A DNA stretch of 64,000 bases from Veillonella parvula DSM 2008 (GTDB taxonomy: Bacteria; Bacillota; Negativicutes; Veillonellales; Veillonellaceae): positions 954,501 to 1,018,500 of the forward strand of contig NC_013520.1 in assembly GCF_000024945.1 (NCBI RefSeq), in the 5' to 3' direction. The notes under the pieces were generated by a model. That model was not told the origin of the DNA, did no database searches, and was given only the letters and a program-made list of their open reading frames with translations. Made by a program: the position numbers and the translations under genes. Below, piece by piece: positions 51,958 through 61,602 of this stretch; the first letter of the stretch is position 1; every line of letters starts with the position of its first letter.

Positions 51958-53043
51958 ATGATTGTACGTAAACCAACAAATGGTATCTATGTAGGTACAG
52001 TTAAAATCGGCGATTATGCACCGGTAAGTATTCAATCTATGATTACTACGGATCCAGTACATACAGAGAAGGCAATTGCAGAAATTAATCATTTAGCAGA
52101 GGCTGGTTGTGAACTGGTTCGTGTCGCCGTTCCTACAATGGCATCTGCAAAGGCTTTAAAGGCTGTTAGAGCGGGCATTTCAATTCCTTTGATCGCCGAT
52201 ATTCACTTTGATTATAGATTAGCTTTAGAAGCTATTGAAAATAATGTTGATGGATTGCGCATTAATCCAGGAAATATTGGTGGTGAAGATAAGGTTTTAG
52301 CCGTTATTGAAAAGGCAAAACCTAAACAAATCCCAATTCGCATTGGTGTTAATGCAGGCTCTTTACCAAAGCATATTCTCGATGCTCATGGAGGACATCC
52401 TACAGCGGATGGTATGGTTGAAACAGCTTTAGAACACGTAAGAATTTTAGAAAAACTCGATTATCGTCAAATGAAATTATCCATTAAAGCAACGGAAGTA
52501 CCTCTAATGGTGGAAGCATATCGTAAGTTATCTGATAAGATTCCTTATCCGTTACATTTAGGTGTAACAGAAGCTGGTACTATTAAACAAGGCACTATTA
52601 AATCTGCTATGGGGATTGGTGCATTATTGCTCGATGGCATTGGTGATACATTACGGGTATCCTTAACTGGAGATCCAATTCACGAAATTGAAGTAGGTAG
52701 AAGTATTTTAAGTAGCTTAGGATTAAGAAATTTTGGGGCCACTATGATATCTTGTCCTACATGTGGTCGTTGCCAAGTAAATTTATTTGATATGGCTGGT
52801 ATTGTAGAAGAACGTCTAGCATCCATAAAAGCGCCTATTAAGGTTGCCGTTATGGGGTGTGTTGTAAATGGTCCAGGGGAAGCGCGTGAGGCCGACTTTG
52901 GTATTGCTGGTGGTGATGGTCAAGGTATTATTTTCCGTAAAGGGAAAGTTATTAAGACTGTACCAGAAGCTGAATTAGTAGATACATTGTTTAGAGAAAT
53001 TGACCAATATTTAGAAAATTTAGATGAGGAGTCTTTATGTTAG
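51958..53043 (+). CDS. ispG: 4-hydroxy-3-methylbut-2-en-1-yl diphosphate synthase
   Basis: IspG is the [4Fe-4S] enzyme that makes HMBPP, the substrate of IspH. The 361 residues contain PVSIQSMITTDP near residue 22-33, GLRINPGNIGG near 98-108, and the cluster-binding cysteines in CPTCGRCQVNLFDM (near 266-279) and MGCVVNGPGEAREADFGIAGG (near 298-318). AGATGGGAGA precedes ATG 51958. It overlaps proS by 7 nt. Confidence 0.97.
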   Translation: MIVRKPTNGIYVGTVKIGDYAPVSIQSMITTDPVHTEKAIAEINHLAEAGCELVRVAVPTMASAKALKAVRAGISIPLIADIHFDYRLALEAIENNVDGLRINPGNIGGEDKVLAVIEKAKPKQIPIRIGVNAGSLPKHILDAHGGHPTADGMVETALEHVRILEKLDYRQMKLSIKATEVPLMVEAYRKLSDKIPYPLHLGVTEAGTIKQGTIKSAMGIGALLLDGIGDTLRVSLTGDPIHEIEVGRSILSSLGLRNFGATMISCPTCGRCQVNLFDMAGIVEERLASIKAPIKVAVMGCVVNGPGEAREADFGIAGGDGQGIIFRKGKVIKTVPEAELVDTLFREIDQYLENLDEESLC

Positions 53044-54755
53044 CCACTAAATTATATGCACCTACATTGCGTGAGGTTCCATCTGACGCTGATGTAGTAA
53101 GCCAACAGCTTATGCTTCGCGCTGGTTTTATGCGTAAAACTGCAAATGGTTTATATAGTTTTTTACCATTGGGTTGGAAAAGTATTAAAAAGATTGAAGC
53201 TATTGTACGTGAAGAAATGGATCGTGCTAGTGCTCAAGAAATTATGATGCCAATTTTACAGCCTGCAGAAATTTGGAAAGAGTCTGGCCGTTGGAATGCA
53301 TATGGCGCAGAAATGATGCGTATCAATGATCGTCATGATAATGAGTTTTGTCTAGGACCAACACATGAAGAGATGATTACAACCCTCGTTAAAAATGAGA
53401 TTAACTCATATCGTCAATTACCAGTCAACTTATATCAAATTCAAAGTAAATTCCGTGATGAGCGCCGTCCACGTTATGGCTTGATGCGTAGCCGTGAATT
53501 CATTATGAAAGATGCTTATTCTTTTGATATAGATGAAGCGGGTTTAGATGAATCCTATAAATCTATGTACGATGCATATACACGTATTTTTACACGTTGT
53601 GGTCTTACATTCCGCCCAGTAGAGGCTGATAGTGGTGCCATCGGTGGTAGTGGTACGCATGAGTTCATGGCCATTGCTGAAGCTGGTGAAGCTGATATCG
53701 TATATTGTACTAAGTGTGATTATGCAGCTAACATTGAAATCGGCAAGCCTGGTATCATGAAGCAAGACGAAGAAGTTCTTCATGAGTTATCTGTTGTGGA
53801 TACACCAAATGCGAGTTCTATTGAAGCTGTGGCAGACATGTTAAATTTACCATTACATAAAACTATTAAAGCGGTGGTATTTTCTATTGATGGTAAAGTG
53901 GTATTAGCCATTGTTCGTGGTGACCATGAAGTAAATGAAGTCGCTGTACAACATGCCGTACTTGGCTCTGTAGAGCCTGAGATGGCTACCCCTGAAGAAT
54001 TGGAAAAAGTAGGTTTAACAGCTGGCTTTATCAGTCCTGTAGGATTACAACAAACAGATGAATTTGCTATCGTTGTTGATGAATCTGTTATGGAAACTTA
54101 CAATGTTTGTGGTGGTGCTAATAAAAAAGATGCTCATTATGTTAATATCAATCCAAAACGGGATTTTAATGTAGAAGACATTATTGTTGCTCCAATTCGT
54201 TTGATCACGAAGGACGATGTGTGTCCTAAATGTGGTGGCGCTTTAGAACATGCTAAAGGCATCGAAGTGGGTCAAGTATTTAAATTGGGTACAAAGTATT
54301 CTGAAGCATTACAAGCTACATTCTTAGATCAAAATGGTCGTCCTAATCCAATGATTATGGGTTGCTATGGTATCGGTGTATCTCGTACACTAGCTGCTGC
54401 TATTGAGCAATATCACGATGAAAATGGTATTATTTGGCCACGTTCTATTGCTCCATTTGAAGCAGTTATTGTCCCAATTAATGCAAAAGACGAAGCATTA
54501 ATGGCTACCAGTCAAACTATTTATACTGCATTACAAAATGCTGGTGTAGATGTATTGTTAGATGATCGTAAAGATCGTGCAGGTGTTAAGTTCAAAGATG
54601 CTGATTTGATTGGTTATCCACTTCGCATTACAGTAAGTAAAAATACTCTTGAGAATAACGAAGTAGAAATTCAAATCCGTAAGTCTGGAGAAGCTCTTCC
54701 ATGTGCTATTGATTCTGTAGCTGATAAAGTAACAGAATTGCTTCAAGACTTATAA
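53037..54755 (+). CDS. proS: Prolyl-tRNA synthetase (bacterial type)
   Basis: ProS charges tRNA-Pro. The 572 residues are the bacterial ProRS form with class II motifs (GLYSFLPLGWKSIKKIEAIVREEM near residue 38-61, LGPTHEEMIT near 107, KFRDERRPRYGLMRSREFIMKDAYSFD near 136-162). An inserted editing (YbaK-like) domain (about 225-385) follows, then an anticodon-binding domain (about 470-572). ATG 53037 with GAGGAG upstream overlaps the ispG stop. It ends the operon from rpsB. Confidence 0.97.
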   Translation: MLATKLYAPTLREVPSDADVVSQQLMLRAGFMRKTANGLYSFLPLGWKSIKKIEAIVREEMDRASAQEIMMPILQPAEIWKESGRWNAYGAEMMRINDRHDNEFCLGPTHEEMITTLVKNEINSYRQLPVNLYQIQSKFRDERRPRYGLMRSREFIMKDAYSFDIDEAGLDESYKSMYDAYTRIFTRCGLTFRPVEADSGAIGGSGTHEFMAIAEAGEADIVYCTKCDYAANIEIGKPGIMKQDEEVLHELSVVDTPNASSIEAVADMLNLPLHKTIKAVVFSIDGKVVLAIVRGDHEVNEVAVQHAVLGSVEPEMATPEELEKVGLTAGFISPVGLQQTDEFAIVVDESVMETYNVCGGANKKDAHYVNINPKRDFNVEDIIVAPIRLITKDDVCPKCGGALEHAKGIEVGQVFKLGTKYSEALQATFLDQNGRPNPMIMGCYGIGVSRTLAAAIEQYHDENGIIWPRSIAPFEAVIVPINAKDEALMATSQTIYTALQNAGVDVLLDDRKDRAGVKFKDADLIGYPLRITVSKNTLENNEVEIQIRKSGEALPCAIDSVADKVTELLQDL

Positions 54756-54758
54756 TAG

Positions 54759-54800
54759 AATTGCGATTCTAGTGAAAGTTCATTAGGGTCGCAATTTTTC
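54759..54800 (+). terminator. Rho-independent terminator after proS
   Basis: AATTGCGATTCTAGTG (54759-54774) pairs with CATTAGGGTCGCAATT (54781-54796) over 16 bp with several G-T pairs, followed by TTTCTTTC. It begins 3 nt after the stop. Confidence 0.82.
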
Positions 54801-54871
54801 TTTCTAAACTTGAATTAATAGATTAAATAAGTCATAATTAAATGATAGAATATTTGGAATGGAGGTGCTAT

Positions 54872-55699
54872 ATGCTTGTAGATTTTCATATGCATTCCAT
54901 CTTTTCAGATGGTGTTGAAACACCTAAAGATCTATTGCAACATGCCATAGACTGTAATGTATCTATGATGGCTTTAACCGATCATGATGAAATAGACGGT
55001 CTTCAAGCATTGCGTGTTGCTCAAAAAGAGTTAGATCCTAATGAATCTATTAAAATCGTAAATGGCTGTGAATTTAGTGCTGATTATAAAGATAAGTCAA
55101 TTCATATTTTAGGATATTGTTTTGATGAAAATAATAAAGATTTAATCGATTTTATTACGTTTTTTAAAGGAAAACGTGAAGAACGTATCGATGAAATTAT
55201 TCGTCGTTGTAACAATGAAGGATATTATATTACAAAAGAAGAGCTCATTAAACAATTTCCTGATACTAAAGCTTATGGTCGCCCACATATTGGTAAACTT
55301 TTAATTGATGGTGGTTATGCCAAGGATATTAATGATGTATTTAAAGGTATTCTTCGAAAAAATAGTCCTTGCTATGTTCCTAAGGTAAAAGTAGAGGTTC
55401 CTTATATTATTGATATTATACATAAAGCTGGAGGACTTGCTGTTATGGCTCATCCTAAATTGGTTACCAGTGATGAATATGTGTTGGAAATGTTAGATTA
55501 TGATTTTGATGGTATGGAGGTATATCACTCAAAGCATAATGATGATGATGTGGAGCGATATAAAGAATTCGCTAAAAAGCATAAGCTATTTATTACTGGT
55601 GGTTCTGATTACCATGGTATTGTAGGCAAGAAACCTGATAGATTTGGTGATTACTTAGTATCTGGTAAGGATGTATCAGAATTTATTAGTTTGTTATAA
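54872..55699 (+). CDS. PHP-domain phosphoesterase (RnaAM/TrpH-like)
   Basis: A 275-residue PHP-fold metal-dependent phosphoesterase. The four PHP motifs are visible: DFHMHSIFSDG near residue 4-14, LTDHDEIDGL near 38-47, a histidine in SIHILGYCF near 80, and GGSDYHG near 247-253. Relatives (E. coli YciV/RnaAM) trim 5' ends of RNA or hydrolyse nucleoside 3',5'-bisphosphates; the substrate here is not evident. ATG 54872 follows GGAGGTG at 54861-54867; the frame is open further upstream but lacks a good site. Confidence 0.88.
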   Translation: MLVDFHMHSIFSDGVETPKDLLQHAIDCNVSMMALTDHDEIDGLQALRVAQKELDPNESIKIVNGCEFSADYKDKSIHILGYCFDENNKDLIDFITFFKGKREERIDEIIRRCNNEGYYITKEELIKQFPDTKAYGRPHIGKLLIDGGYAKDINDVFKGILRKNSPCYVPKVKVEVPYIIDIIHKAGGLAVMAHPKLVTSDEYVLEMLDYDFDGMEVYHSKHNDDDVERYKEFAKKHKLFITGGSDYHGIVGKKPDRFGDYLVSGKDVSEFISLL

Positions 55700-55714
55700 A
55701 TGACGAGGTAGGCT

Positions 55715-56590
55715 ATGGAAGTCGTTGCATTTGTTGGTAGTAGTGGCACAGGTAAAAGTCATCGTGCCCTCGTAGTTGCTCATGAAAATAAAATTGAATG
55801 TATCATCGATGATGGTATTTTGATTCATGATAATAAAATTGTAGCTGGCTTTTCTGCAAAAAAAGAGTCTAGTCGTTTAAAAGCTGTTCGTCGTGCTATT
55901 TTTCAAGACGAAGTACAAGTTAAATCCGTACGAGAACAATTAGATAAGATTAAACCTAATAAGCTTATGATTATCGGCACTTCTGATAATATGGTTAAGA
56001 AGATTACTAAAGCTTTAGGCTTACAAGAACCTGATCGATATATTCGTATAGAAGATGTTGCAACACCTAAGGAAATTGAAAAGGCACAACATGCACGTCT
56101 TAAAGAGGGTAAACATATAATTCCTGTGCCGACTATGGAATTAAAGCCACACTTTAGGGGGTATTTGATCGATCCAATCAAAACCATGTGGCGCCGCAGG
56201 ACTTTGAAAAAACAAGATCAAGATACCTTAGGTCAAATTGGTTCTGAAGGATTTGAACGTTCTGTTGTACGTCCTGCTTTTAGCTACTATGGTCGACTCA
56301 CTTTTGACGATGAAGTAATTATTAAATTGATTAGAAATGGGTTAAAAAAAGTAGCTGGTGTCGATGAGACCAGTATAATTTCTTTTAAAAAAAGCGACAA
56401 AGGTCAAAACGGTCTTGTTGTTGATATGGCTGTAGTTATTGAACATGGATATCCTGTTAAACCGTTGATGCAACAGGTACAAAAATCTGTTCGCAATGAA
56501 ATTGAATATATTACCGGCATGTCTATTGAACGCATGTCTATTAAAGTTAAGAATATTATTGAAACAAAACGTAAGATTGTTAAAGTGTAG
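55715..56590 (+). CDS. P-loop ATP-binding protein with C-terminal Asp23/Gls24-like domain
   Basis: The 291 residues have two parts. Residues about 1-150 contain a Walker A motif GSSGTGKSHRA at 8-18, IIDDGILI near 30, a strand-helix pattern and MIIGTSDNMVKKI near 88. The C-terminal part (about 180-291) resembles the Asp23/Gls24 alkaline-shock fold (GRLTFDDEVIIKLIRNGLKKVAGV, VVDMAVVIEHGYPVKPLMQQVQKSVRNEIEYITGM). Asp23-like proteins associate with the envelope in Gram-positives. The pairing suggests an ATP-dependent envelope or stress factor, but I know no assigned function. ATG 55715 is preceded by GAGGTAGG. It lies between the PHP gene and miaB, with 15-nt and 8-nt gaps. Confidence 0.8.
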   Translation: MEVVAFVGSSGTGKSHRALVVAHENKIECIIDDGILIHDNKIVAGFSAKKESSRLKAVRRAIFQDEVQVKSVREQLDKIKPNKLMIIGTSDNMVKKITKALGLQEPDRYIRIEDVATPKEIEKAQHARLKEGKHIIPVPTMELKPHFRGYLIDPIKTMWRRRTLKKQDQDTLGQIGSEGFERSVVRPAFSYYGRLTFDDEVIIKLIRNGLKKVAGVDETSIISFKKSDKGQNGLVVDMAVVIEHGYPVKPLMQQVQKSVRNEIEYITGMSIERMSIKVKNIIETKRKIVKV

Positions 56591-56598
56591 GAGTTAGA

Positions 56599-57912
56599 AT
56601 GAAGTCTTATTATATTTACACCTATGGTTGTCAAATGAATACTGCCGACTCTGAGCGATTATCGCATCAGCTGGAATCTGTTGGGTATATACCAACAGAG
56701 AATGTTGAAACTGCAGATTTAATTCTGCTAAATACTTGTGCAGTGCGTGAAAATGCAGAAACTAAAGTTTATGGGCGTATAGGTGAGCTAAAAAGACTAA
56801 AACGTAATAATAAAAACTTGATTATCGCCGTCACAGGATGTATGGCTCAAAAAAATCAAGCAGAAATGTTTAAACGAGCTCCTCATATTGATATTGTATT
56901 AGGCACTCATAATATTCAACATATTAACGAGATGATTGAAGAAGTACAACATGGACATACGCATCAAATCAGCGTAGATATGGATAACACTGTATTACCT
57001 GAATTAGAGGCAAAACCAAATGGCTCTTTTTATGCATGGGTACCTATTATGAATGGCTGTAATAAATTTTGCACCTATTGTATTGTTCCCCATGTACGTG
57101 GTAGAGAGATTAGCCGACCTGTAGAGGCCATTGTTAAAGAGGTTACAGACCTAGGGGTTAAAGGATTTAAAGAGATCACTTTATTGGGGCAAAATGTAAA
57201 CTCTTATGGCCTAGATTTTAAAGATGGTACAGATTTTGGTACATTAGTTGATGCTCTTGATGGTATTCCTGGTATAGAACGTATTCGCTATATGACAAGT
57301 CATCCTCAAGATATGAGTAAGTCTATGATTGATGCTCTTGGTAGGTCATCCAATATTGTGACGCATTTACATTTACCTATTCAATCTGGTTCCAATCGTA
57401 TTTTAAAGAAAATGAATCGTCATTACACGGTAGAGCATTATAAAGAATTGCTTTCTTATTGCCGTGAAAAAATAAAAGATGTGGTGGTGACTACGGATAT
57501 CATCGTAGGTTTCCCAGGAGAAACCGAAGATGATTTCCAAGCTACATTACAATTATTAAAAGATGTGCGTTATGACATGGCGTATACGTTCATTTACTCT
57601 AAGCGATCTGGAACGCCAGCAGCAACTATGGATGATCAAATTCCAGAAGAGATTAAGCGCGTTCGCTTACAAACATTGATGGATGTACAAAATGAAATCT
57701 CTTATGAATTAAATAAACCTATGGAAGGACAAGTATTTGATATTATTGTAGAGGGACCAAGTCCTCGTGATGAAGATATGTGGTTCGGTCGTACATCTGG
57801 TAATAAAATGGTTTTATTCCCTAAGGATGACTCCCTATCAATTGGTCAAACTGTACCAGCTCATATCGATAAAGCTCAAACATGGGTTTGTTATGGTAGT
57901 ATTTTAAAATAA
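56599..57912 (+). CDS. miaB: tRNA-2-methylthio-N6-dimethylallyladenosine synthase MiaB
   Basis: MiaB is a radical-SAM methylthiotransferase that adds a methylthio group to i6A37 of tRNA. The 437 residues comprise an N-terminal UPF0004 domain (YTYGCQMNTADSERL near residue 8; LNTCAVRENAE near 44; VTGCMAQKN near 76, giving three cluster cysteines). The radical SAM domain follows with NGCNKFCTYCIVPHVRGRE near 152-170. A C-terminal TRAM domain (about 370-437) ends it. GGAGTTAG precedes ATG 56599. miaB is usually followed by mutS-mutL, as here apart from one inserted gene. Confidence 0.97.
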   Translation: MKSYYIYTYGCQMNTADSERLSHQLESVGYIPTENVETADLILLNTCAVRENAETKVYGRIGELKRLKRNNKNLIIAVTGCMAQKNQAEMFKRAPHIDIVLGTHNIQHINEMIEEVQHGHTHQISVDMDNTVLPELEAKPNGSFYAWVPIMNGCNKFCTYCIVPHVRGREISRPVEAIVKEVTDLGVKGFKEITLLGQNVNSYGLDFKDGTDFGTLVDALDGIPGIERIRYMTSHPQDMSKSMIDALGRSSNIVTHLHLPIQSGSNRILKKMNRHYTVEHYKELLSYCREKIKDVVVTTDIIVGFPGETEDDFQATLQLLKDVRYDMAYTFIYSKRSGTPAATMDDQIPEEIKRVRLQTLMDVQNEISYELNKPMEGQVFDIIVEGPSPRDEDMWFGRTSGNKMVLFPKDDSLSIGQTVPAHIDKAQTWVCYGSILK

Positions 57913-57924
57913 ACTATTAGAATC

Positions 57925-58016
57925 AAAAAAGAACTCGTCACTATTATGTTAACTCTAAGGTTAGATTTTTTATCTAAAATTAGTTTGCTAAACATGTGGT
58001 GGCGATGTTCTTTTTT
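57925..58016 (+). terminator. Long imperfect hairpin after miaB
   Basis: An arm AAAAAAGAACTCGTCACTAT (57925-57944) pairs, with one bulge and G-T pairs, with the region ATGTGGTGGCGATGTTCTTTTTT (57994-58016). The interior forms a second stem (TTAGAT/ATCTAA). The right end finishes in six T, so it can act as a terminator for miaB. The whole 92-nt element is unusually long and could instead be a small inverted-repeat element that doubles as a terminator. The 125 nt after it are AT-rich and hold a TATAAT at 58048-58053 with a poor -35. Confidence 0.65.
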
Positions 58017-58141
58017 ACCATAGATGCTGATTAGAAATCATATGTGTTATAATAATAGAATAATATAAAAGTTGTATTTTGAAGACATTCATAGGTATGA
58101 ACACCATTTACATTTTGTATTTCTACAAAGAAGGTGTAACT

Positions 58142-58942
58142 ATGAAACTTGATTTAAACGCTGTAGGCGAAACGGCATTATTGACACTATATGCGAGAGC
58201 GAAAGATTACGAGTCTGAACAATCCGTTTTGAAGGATAAAAAATCCTTGGAGATTATAAATCAGATTGAGTATGATTTTGATCAATTTAAAGATGTTAAG
58301 ATGTCCTATTATGGCATTTTAGGACGGGCTAAAGTTATCGATAATGAGATACGAAAGTTTATATCTCTTTATCCAGATTGTATCGTCGTATCATTAGGTG
58401 CTGGTTTAGATACTATGTTTTATCGAGTCGACAACGGTTATATTGATTGGTATAATATCGATTTTGCCGGAGTGATTGAGGCACGTTCACAATTTTTTGA
58501 GCCTCATGAACGAGTACATAACGTAGTGAGCTCTATAACTGATGAATTGTGGACTAAAAATATTGAGATAAATGGCCGAAAACTATTGCTTGTTAGTGAA
58601 GGGGTAGTTATGTATCTTACACTGGATGAAATGAAGCAATTCTTAGGCTTACTGACTGATTCTTTTGAAGAATTTACCTTATATCTTGATATGATTTCTC
58701 CTTACGTGGCAAAACGTAGTAAACAACATGATATGCTCAGTAAGATGGATGTTACTTTTCAATGGGGAACTAAGGATGGTCATGAAATTGTAATTATGAA
58801 TCCTAAACTTAAACAAACTGGACTGATTAATTTTACAAGAAGTATGTTGTCCTTAGCGCCTATTGTTTATAAATTGTTGTATCCGTTCATATATTTGTTC
58901 AATAACCGCATGGGTATATACGAATATAAGCGGAATCTGTGA
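58142..58942 (+). CDS. Class I SAM-dependent methyltransferase (LCMT/TcmP type)
   Basis: A 266-residue methyltransferase of the leucine carboxyl methyltransferase-like family, which in bacteria includes O-methyltransferases related to TcmP. Features include ETALLTLYARAKDYE near residue 10-24, the SAM-binding VVSLGAGLDTMFYR near 80-93, an acidic NIDFAG segment near 103, and LLVSEGVVMYLTLDEMKQFL near 144-163. ATG 58142 is preferred, with GAAGGTG upstream; in-frame TTG 58079 and ATG 58097 are alternatives. It interrupts the usual miaB-mutS adjacency. The substrate is unknown. Confidence 0.82.
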   Translation: MKLDLNAVGETALLTLYARAKDYESEQSVLKDKKSLEIINQIEYDFDQFKDVKMSYYGILGRAKVIDNEIRKFISLYPDCIVVSLGAGLDTMFYRVDNGYIDWYNIDFAGVIEARSQFFEPHERVHNVVSSITDELWTKNIEINGRKLLLVSEGVVMYLTLDEMKQFLGLLTDSFEEFTLYLDMISPYVAKRSKQHDMLSKMDVTFQWGTKDGHEIVIMNPKLKQTGLINFTRSMLSLAPIVYKLLYPFIYLFNNRMGIYEYKRNL

Positions 58943-58968
58943 TATGACTCATAATATATGAGGTGAAT

Positions 58969-61602
58969 ATGAGTAAAAAGCAAACACCTATGATGGAGCA
59001 GTATTTAGATATTAAATCTAGATACTCTGAAGAATTACTGTTCTTTCGCTTAGGTGACTTTTATGAATTATTTAATGATGATGCTTTAGTTGCATCTCGT
59101 GAACTTAATATTACCTTAACAGGTCGACCTACAGGAGATGAGGAACGCACACCGATGTGTGGCGTTCCTTTTCATGCTGCTGAAAGCTACATTGAAACGC
59201 TCGTTAAAAAGGGGTATAAGGTTGCTATTTGTGAGCAATTAGAGGATCCAAAAGCGGTAAAGGGCATCGTTAAGCGCGATGTTATAAAAGTCATTACACC
59301 GGGGACGGTGATGACGGAGAATGGCAACGATGCAAGGTCAAATAACTTTTTATCATTATTTTATATGGTAAAAGATGCGTGGATTCTTGTGTTTTCCGAT
59401 GTATCTACAGGCGAAGTTATTTGGCATCGCATTACAAATTGTGAAAAACGCAGTGATATGTACGATGCACTTAGCATGTATCGACCAAGTGAAATCATAT
59501 TGCCTGAAGGAACGATATTACCGCAAGATATTCGAGATTTTATTGAAAACCAATTTAGTAATGTCGTATTTTCTCCTTTTTCTACCTACTATACACAGCG
59601 TGAAGTATCTGAAAAAGCTGTCACTCATTTTGGTGATTTAGGCCTTATGGAAGAGGACGTATGGGAAGCTTTAGGTTATATGCTTTTATATTTAGAAGAT
59701 ATAATTAAGTCTGAAATTTCTCATATCAACTATGTACATCAATTAAGTGTAGGTAATCGCCTCATTCTTGATACATCTTCTTTGCGTCACCTTGAAATTA
59801 CTCACAATTTACGTGATGGTGGTCAAAAAGGTACTTTACTTGATGTGCTAGATCGTACGTTGACACCAATGGGGGCACGCCTTTTAAAACAATGGCTTGA
59901 AAGCCCGTTAACTGATGTAAATCAAATTCAACGTCGCCAAGCGGCCGTGGCAGAACTCATTACACGCGGTGCTGAACGCTCTCATATTCAAAGCTTTTTA
60001 GATTGTATTTACGATTTTGAACGTATCGTTGGCCGTGTTGAAACCGGATCTGTATCTCCAAGAGATTTAACAGCTCTTCGTGAGTCATTAGCAGTTTTAC
60101 CGGATATTAAGAATGTATTAAGTACATGTTCAAGTCTAGCTTTAACGTCGATTAATGAACGCATTCATGATCATAAAGATATTTATGACTTATTATGTCG
60201 TGCTATTGCAGAGCAACCAGCGTTGACATTAAAAGATGGTCGAGTTATTAAAGATGGCTTTAATGCTGATTTAGATGAGCTACGTTCTTTAGCGACTAAT
60301 AGCGAGCAATGGCTCGCCAAGATGGAAGCGGATATTAAAGAAGCTACAGGGCTTTCAAAAATTAAGACTGGTTATAATAAAGTGTTTGGTTACTATTTTG
60401 AGGTATCACATAGTAAATCAGAACAAGTGCCAGATTATTTTATTCGAAAACAAACCTTGGCCAATGCTGAGCGTTATATTACACCTGAGTTGAAAGAGTT
60501 TGAAATTAAAATTCTCAGTGCAAAAGATAAAATCATTGCGTTGGAGCACGAACTATATCAACAATTGCGTAATGATATTAAGCTCGTTATCAAAGCGGTA
60601 CAAGAAACGGCTCGAGCTCTTGCAGACCTTGATGTATTATGCTCATTAGCATTAGTTGGATACGAAGAAAACTATATTTGTCCAACTATTGTAATGAATG
60701 GTCAAATCAATATTCGCGATGGTCGTCATCCTGTTATTGAAAAGTTCTTAAAACGTGAGGTATTCGTACCAAATGATATCGTTTTAAATCATGATGAAGA
60801 AGAATTTTTACTCATTACAGGCCCTAATATGGCAGGCAAGTCTACTTATATGCGTCAAGCGGCTATTTTAATGATTATGGCACAGATTGGTTCCTTTATT
60901 CCCGCTCGTGAGGCATCTATCTCACCTGTGGATCGTATTTTTACACGTGTCGGTGCTAGTGACGATATTTCTACTGGACAAAGTACATTCATGGTGGAAA
61001 TGAAAGAGGTAGCTTATATCTTAGAGAATGCTACTCACAATAGCTTGATTATTCTTGATGAAATTGGTCGGGGGACGAGTACCTTTGATGGCTTAAGTAT
61101 TGCACAAGCCGTAGTGGAACATATTTGCAAGCATATTCATAGCAAGACTTTATTTGCAACGCACTACCATGAATTGATTTGCTTAGAAGAAAGCTATAGT
61201 AAATTAAAAAATTATACCGTTGCAGTTAAAGAAAAAGGGAAGGATGTTGCTTTCTTGCGCCGCATCATTAAAGGTGGTGCAGATCGCAGTTATGGTATCC
61301 ATGTTGCTAGACTTGCGGGCCTACCTAACTCTGTATTAAAACGAGCTGAAGTGATTTTGGAATCGTTGGAAGATCAAAGTCACGATGCAAGTGATTTAAA
61401 TAATCGAGTTATGGGGGCTCAACTTACTAATGTAGCAAAAACAGCTGTTAAGCAAGTTAGTGATTCCCCACTAGGCAATTTATTTACACATTCCGTAGTA
61501 GATAGCTTATTGGAAGTCGATGTAATGAGTATGACTCCAATTGAAGCATTAAATAAATTATATGAACTACAAGAGGAGGCTCGTAAAGGAGGCGGGAAAT
61601 AA
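58969..61602 (+). CDS. mutS: DNA mismatch repair protein MutS
   Basis: MutS recognises mismatches and recruits MutL. The 877 residues are full-length. Domain I begins TPMMEQYLDIKSRY and includes the mismatch-stacking FYELF segment near residue 30. The core and clamp (about 260-560) follow. The ATPase domain has Walker A GPNMAGKSTYMRQ near 623-635, STFMVEM near 671, DEIGRGTSTFDGLSI near 695-709 and TLFATHYHEL near 728. A C-terminal dimerisation tail ends it. AGGTGA precedes ATG 58969. The stop overlaps the mutL start (TAATG). Confidence 0.97.
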   Translation: MSKKQTPMMEQYLDIKSRYSEELLFFRLGDFYELFNDDALVASRELNITLTGRPTGDEERTPMCGVPFHAAESYIETLVKKGYKVAICEQLEDPKAVKGIVKRDVIKVITPGTVMTENGNDARSNNFLSLFYMVKDAWILVFSDVSTGEVIWHRITNCEKRSDMYDALSMYRPSEIILPEGTILPQDIRDFIENQFSNVVFSPFSTYYTQREVSEKAVTHFGDLGLMEEDVWEALGYMLLYLEDIIKSEISHINYVHQLSVGNRLILDTSSLRHLEITHNLRDGGQKGTLLDVLDRTLTPMGARLLKQWLESPLTDVNQIQRRQAAVAELITRGAERSHIQSFLDCIYDFERIVGRVETGSVSPRDLTALRESLAVLPDIKNVLSTCSSLALTSINERIHDHKDIYDLLCRAIAEQPALTLKDGRVIKDGFNADLDELRSLATNSEQWLAKMEADIKEATGLSKIKTGYNKVFGYYFEVSHSKSEQVPDYFIRKQTLANAERYITPELKEFEIKILSAKDKIIALEHELYQQLRNDIKLVIKAVQETARALADLDVLCSLALVGYEENYICPTIVMNGQINIRDGRHPVIEKFLKREVFVPNDIVLNHDEEEFLLITGPNMAGKSTYMRQAAILMIMAQIGSFIPAREASISPVDRIFTRVGASDDISTGQSTFMVEMKEVAYILENATHNSLIILDEIGRGTSTFDGLSIAQAVVEHICKHIHSKTLFATHYHELICLEESYSKLKNYTVAVKEKGKDVAFLRRIIKGGADRSYGIHVARLAGLPNSVLKRAEVILESLEDQSHDASDLNNRVMGAQLTNVAKTAVKQVSDSPLGNLFTHSVVDSLLEVDVMSMTPIEALNKLYELQEEARKGGGK

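Noticed and set aside
58948..58962. Small palindrome CTCAT/ATGAG before mutS as a regulatory hairpin
   Set aside because: Five base pairs of AT-rich stem are too weak to be distinguished from chance in this base composition.
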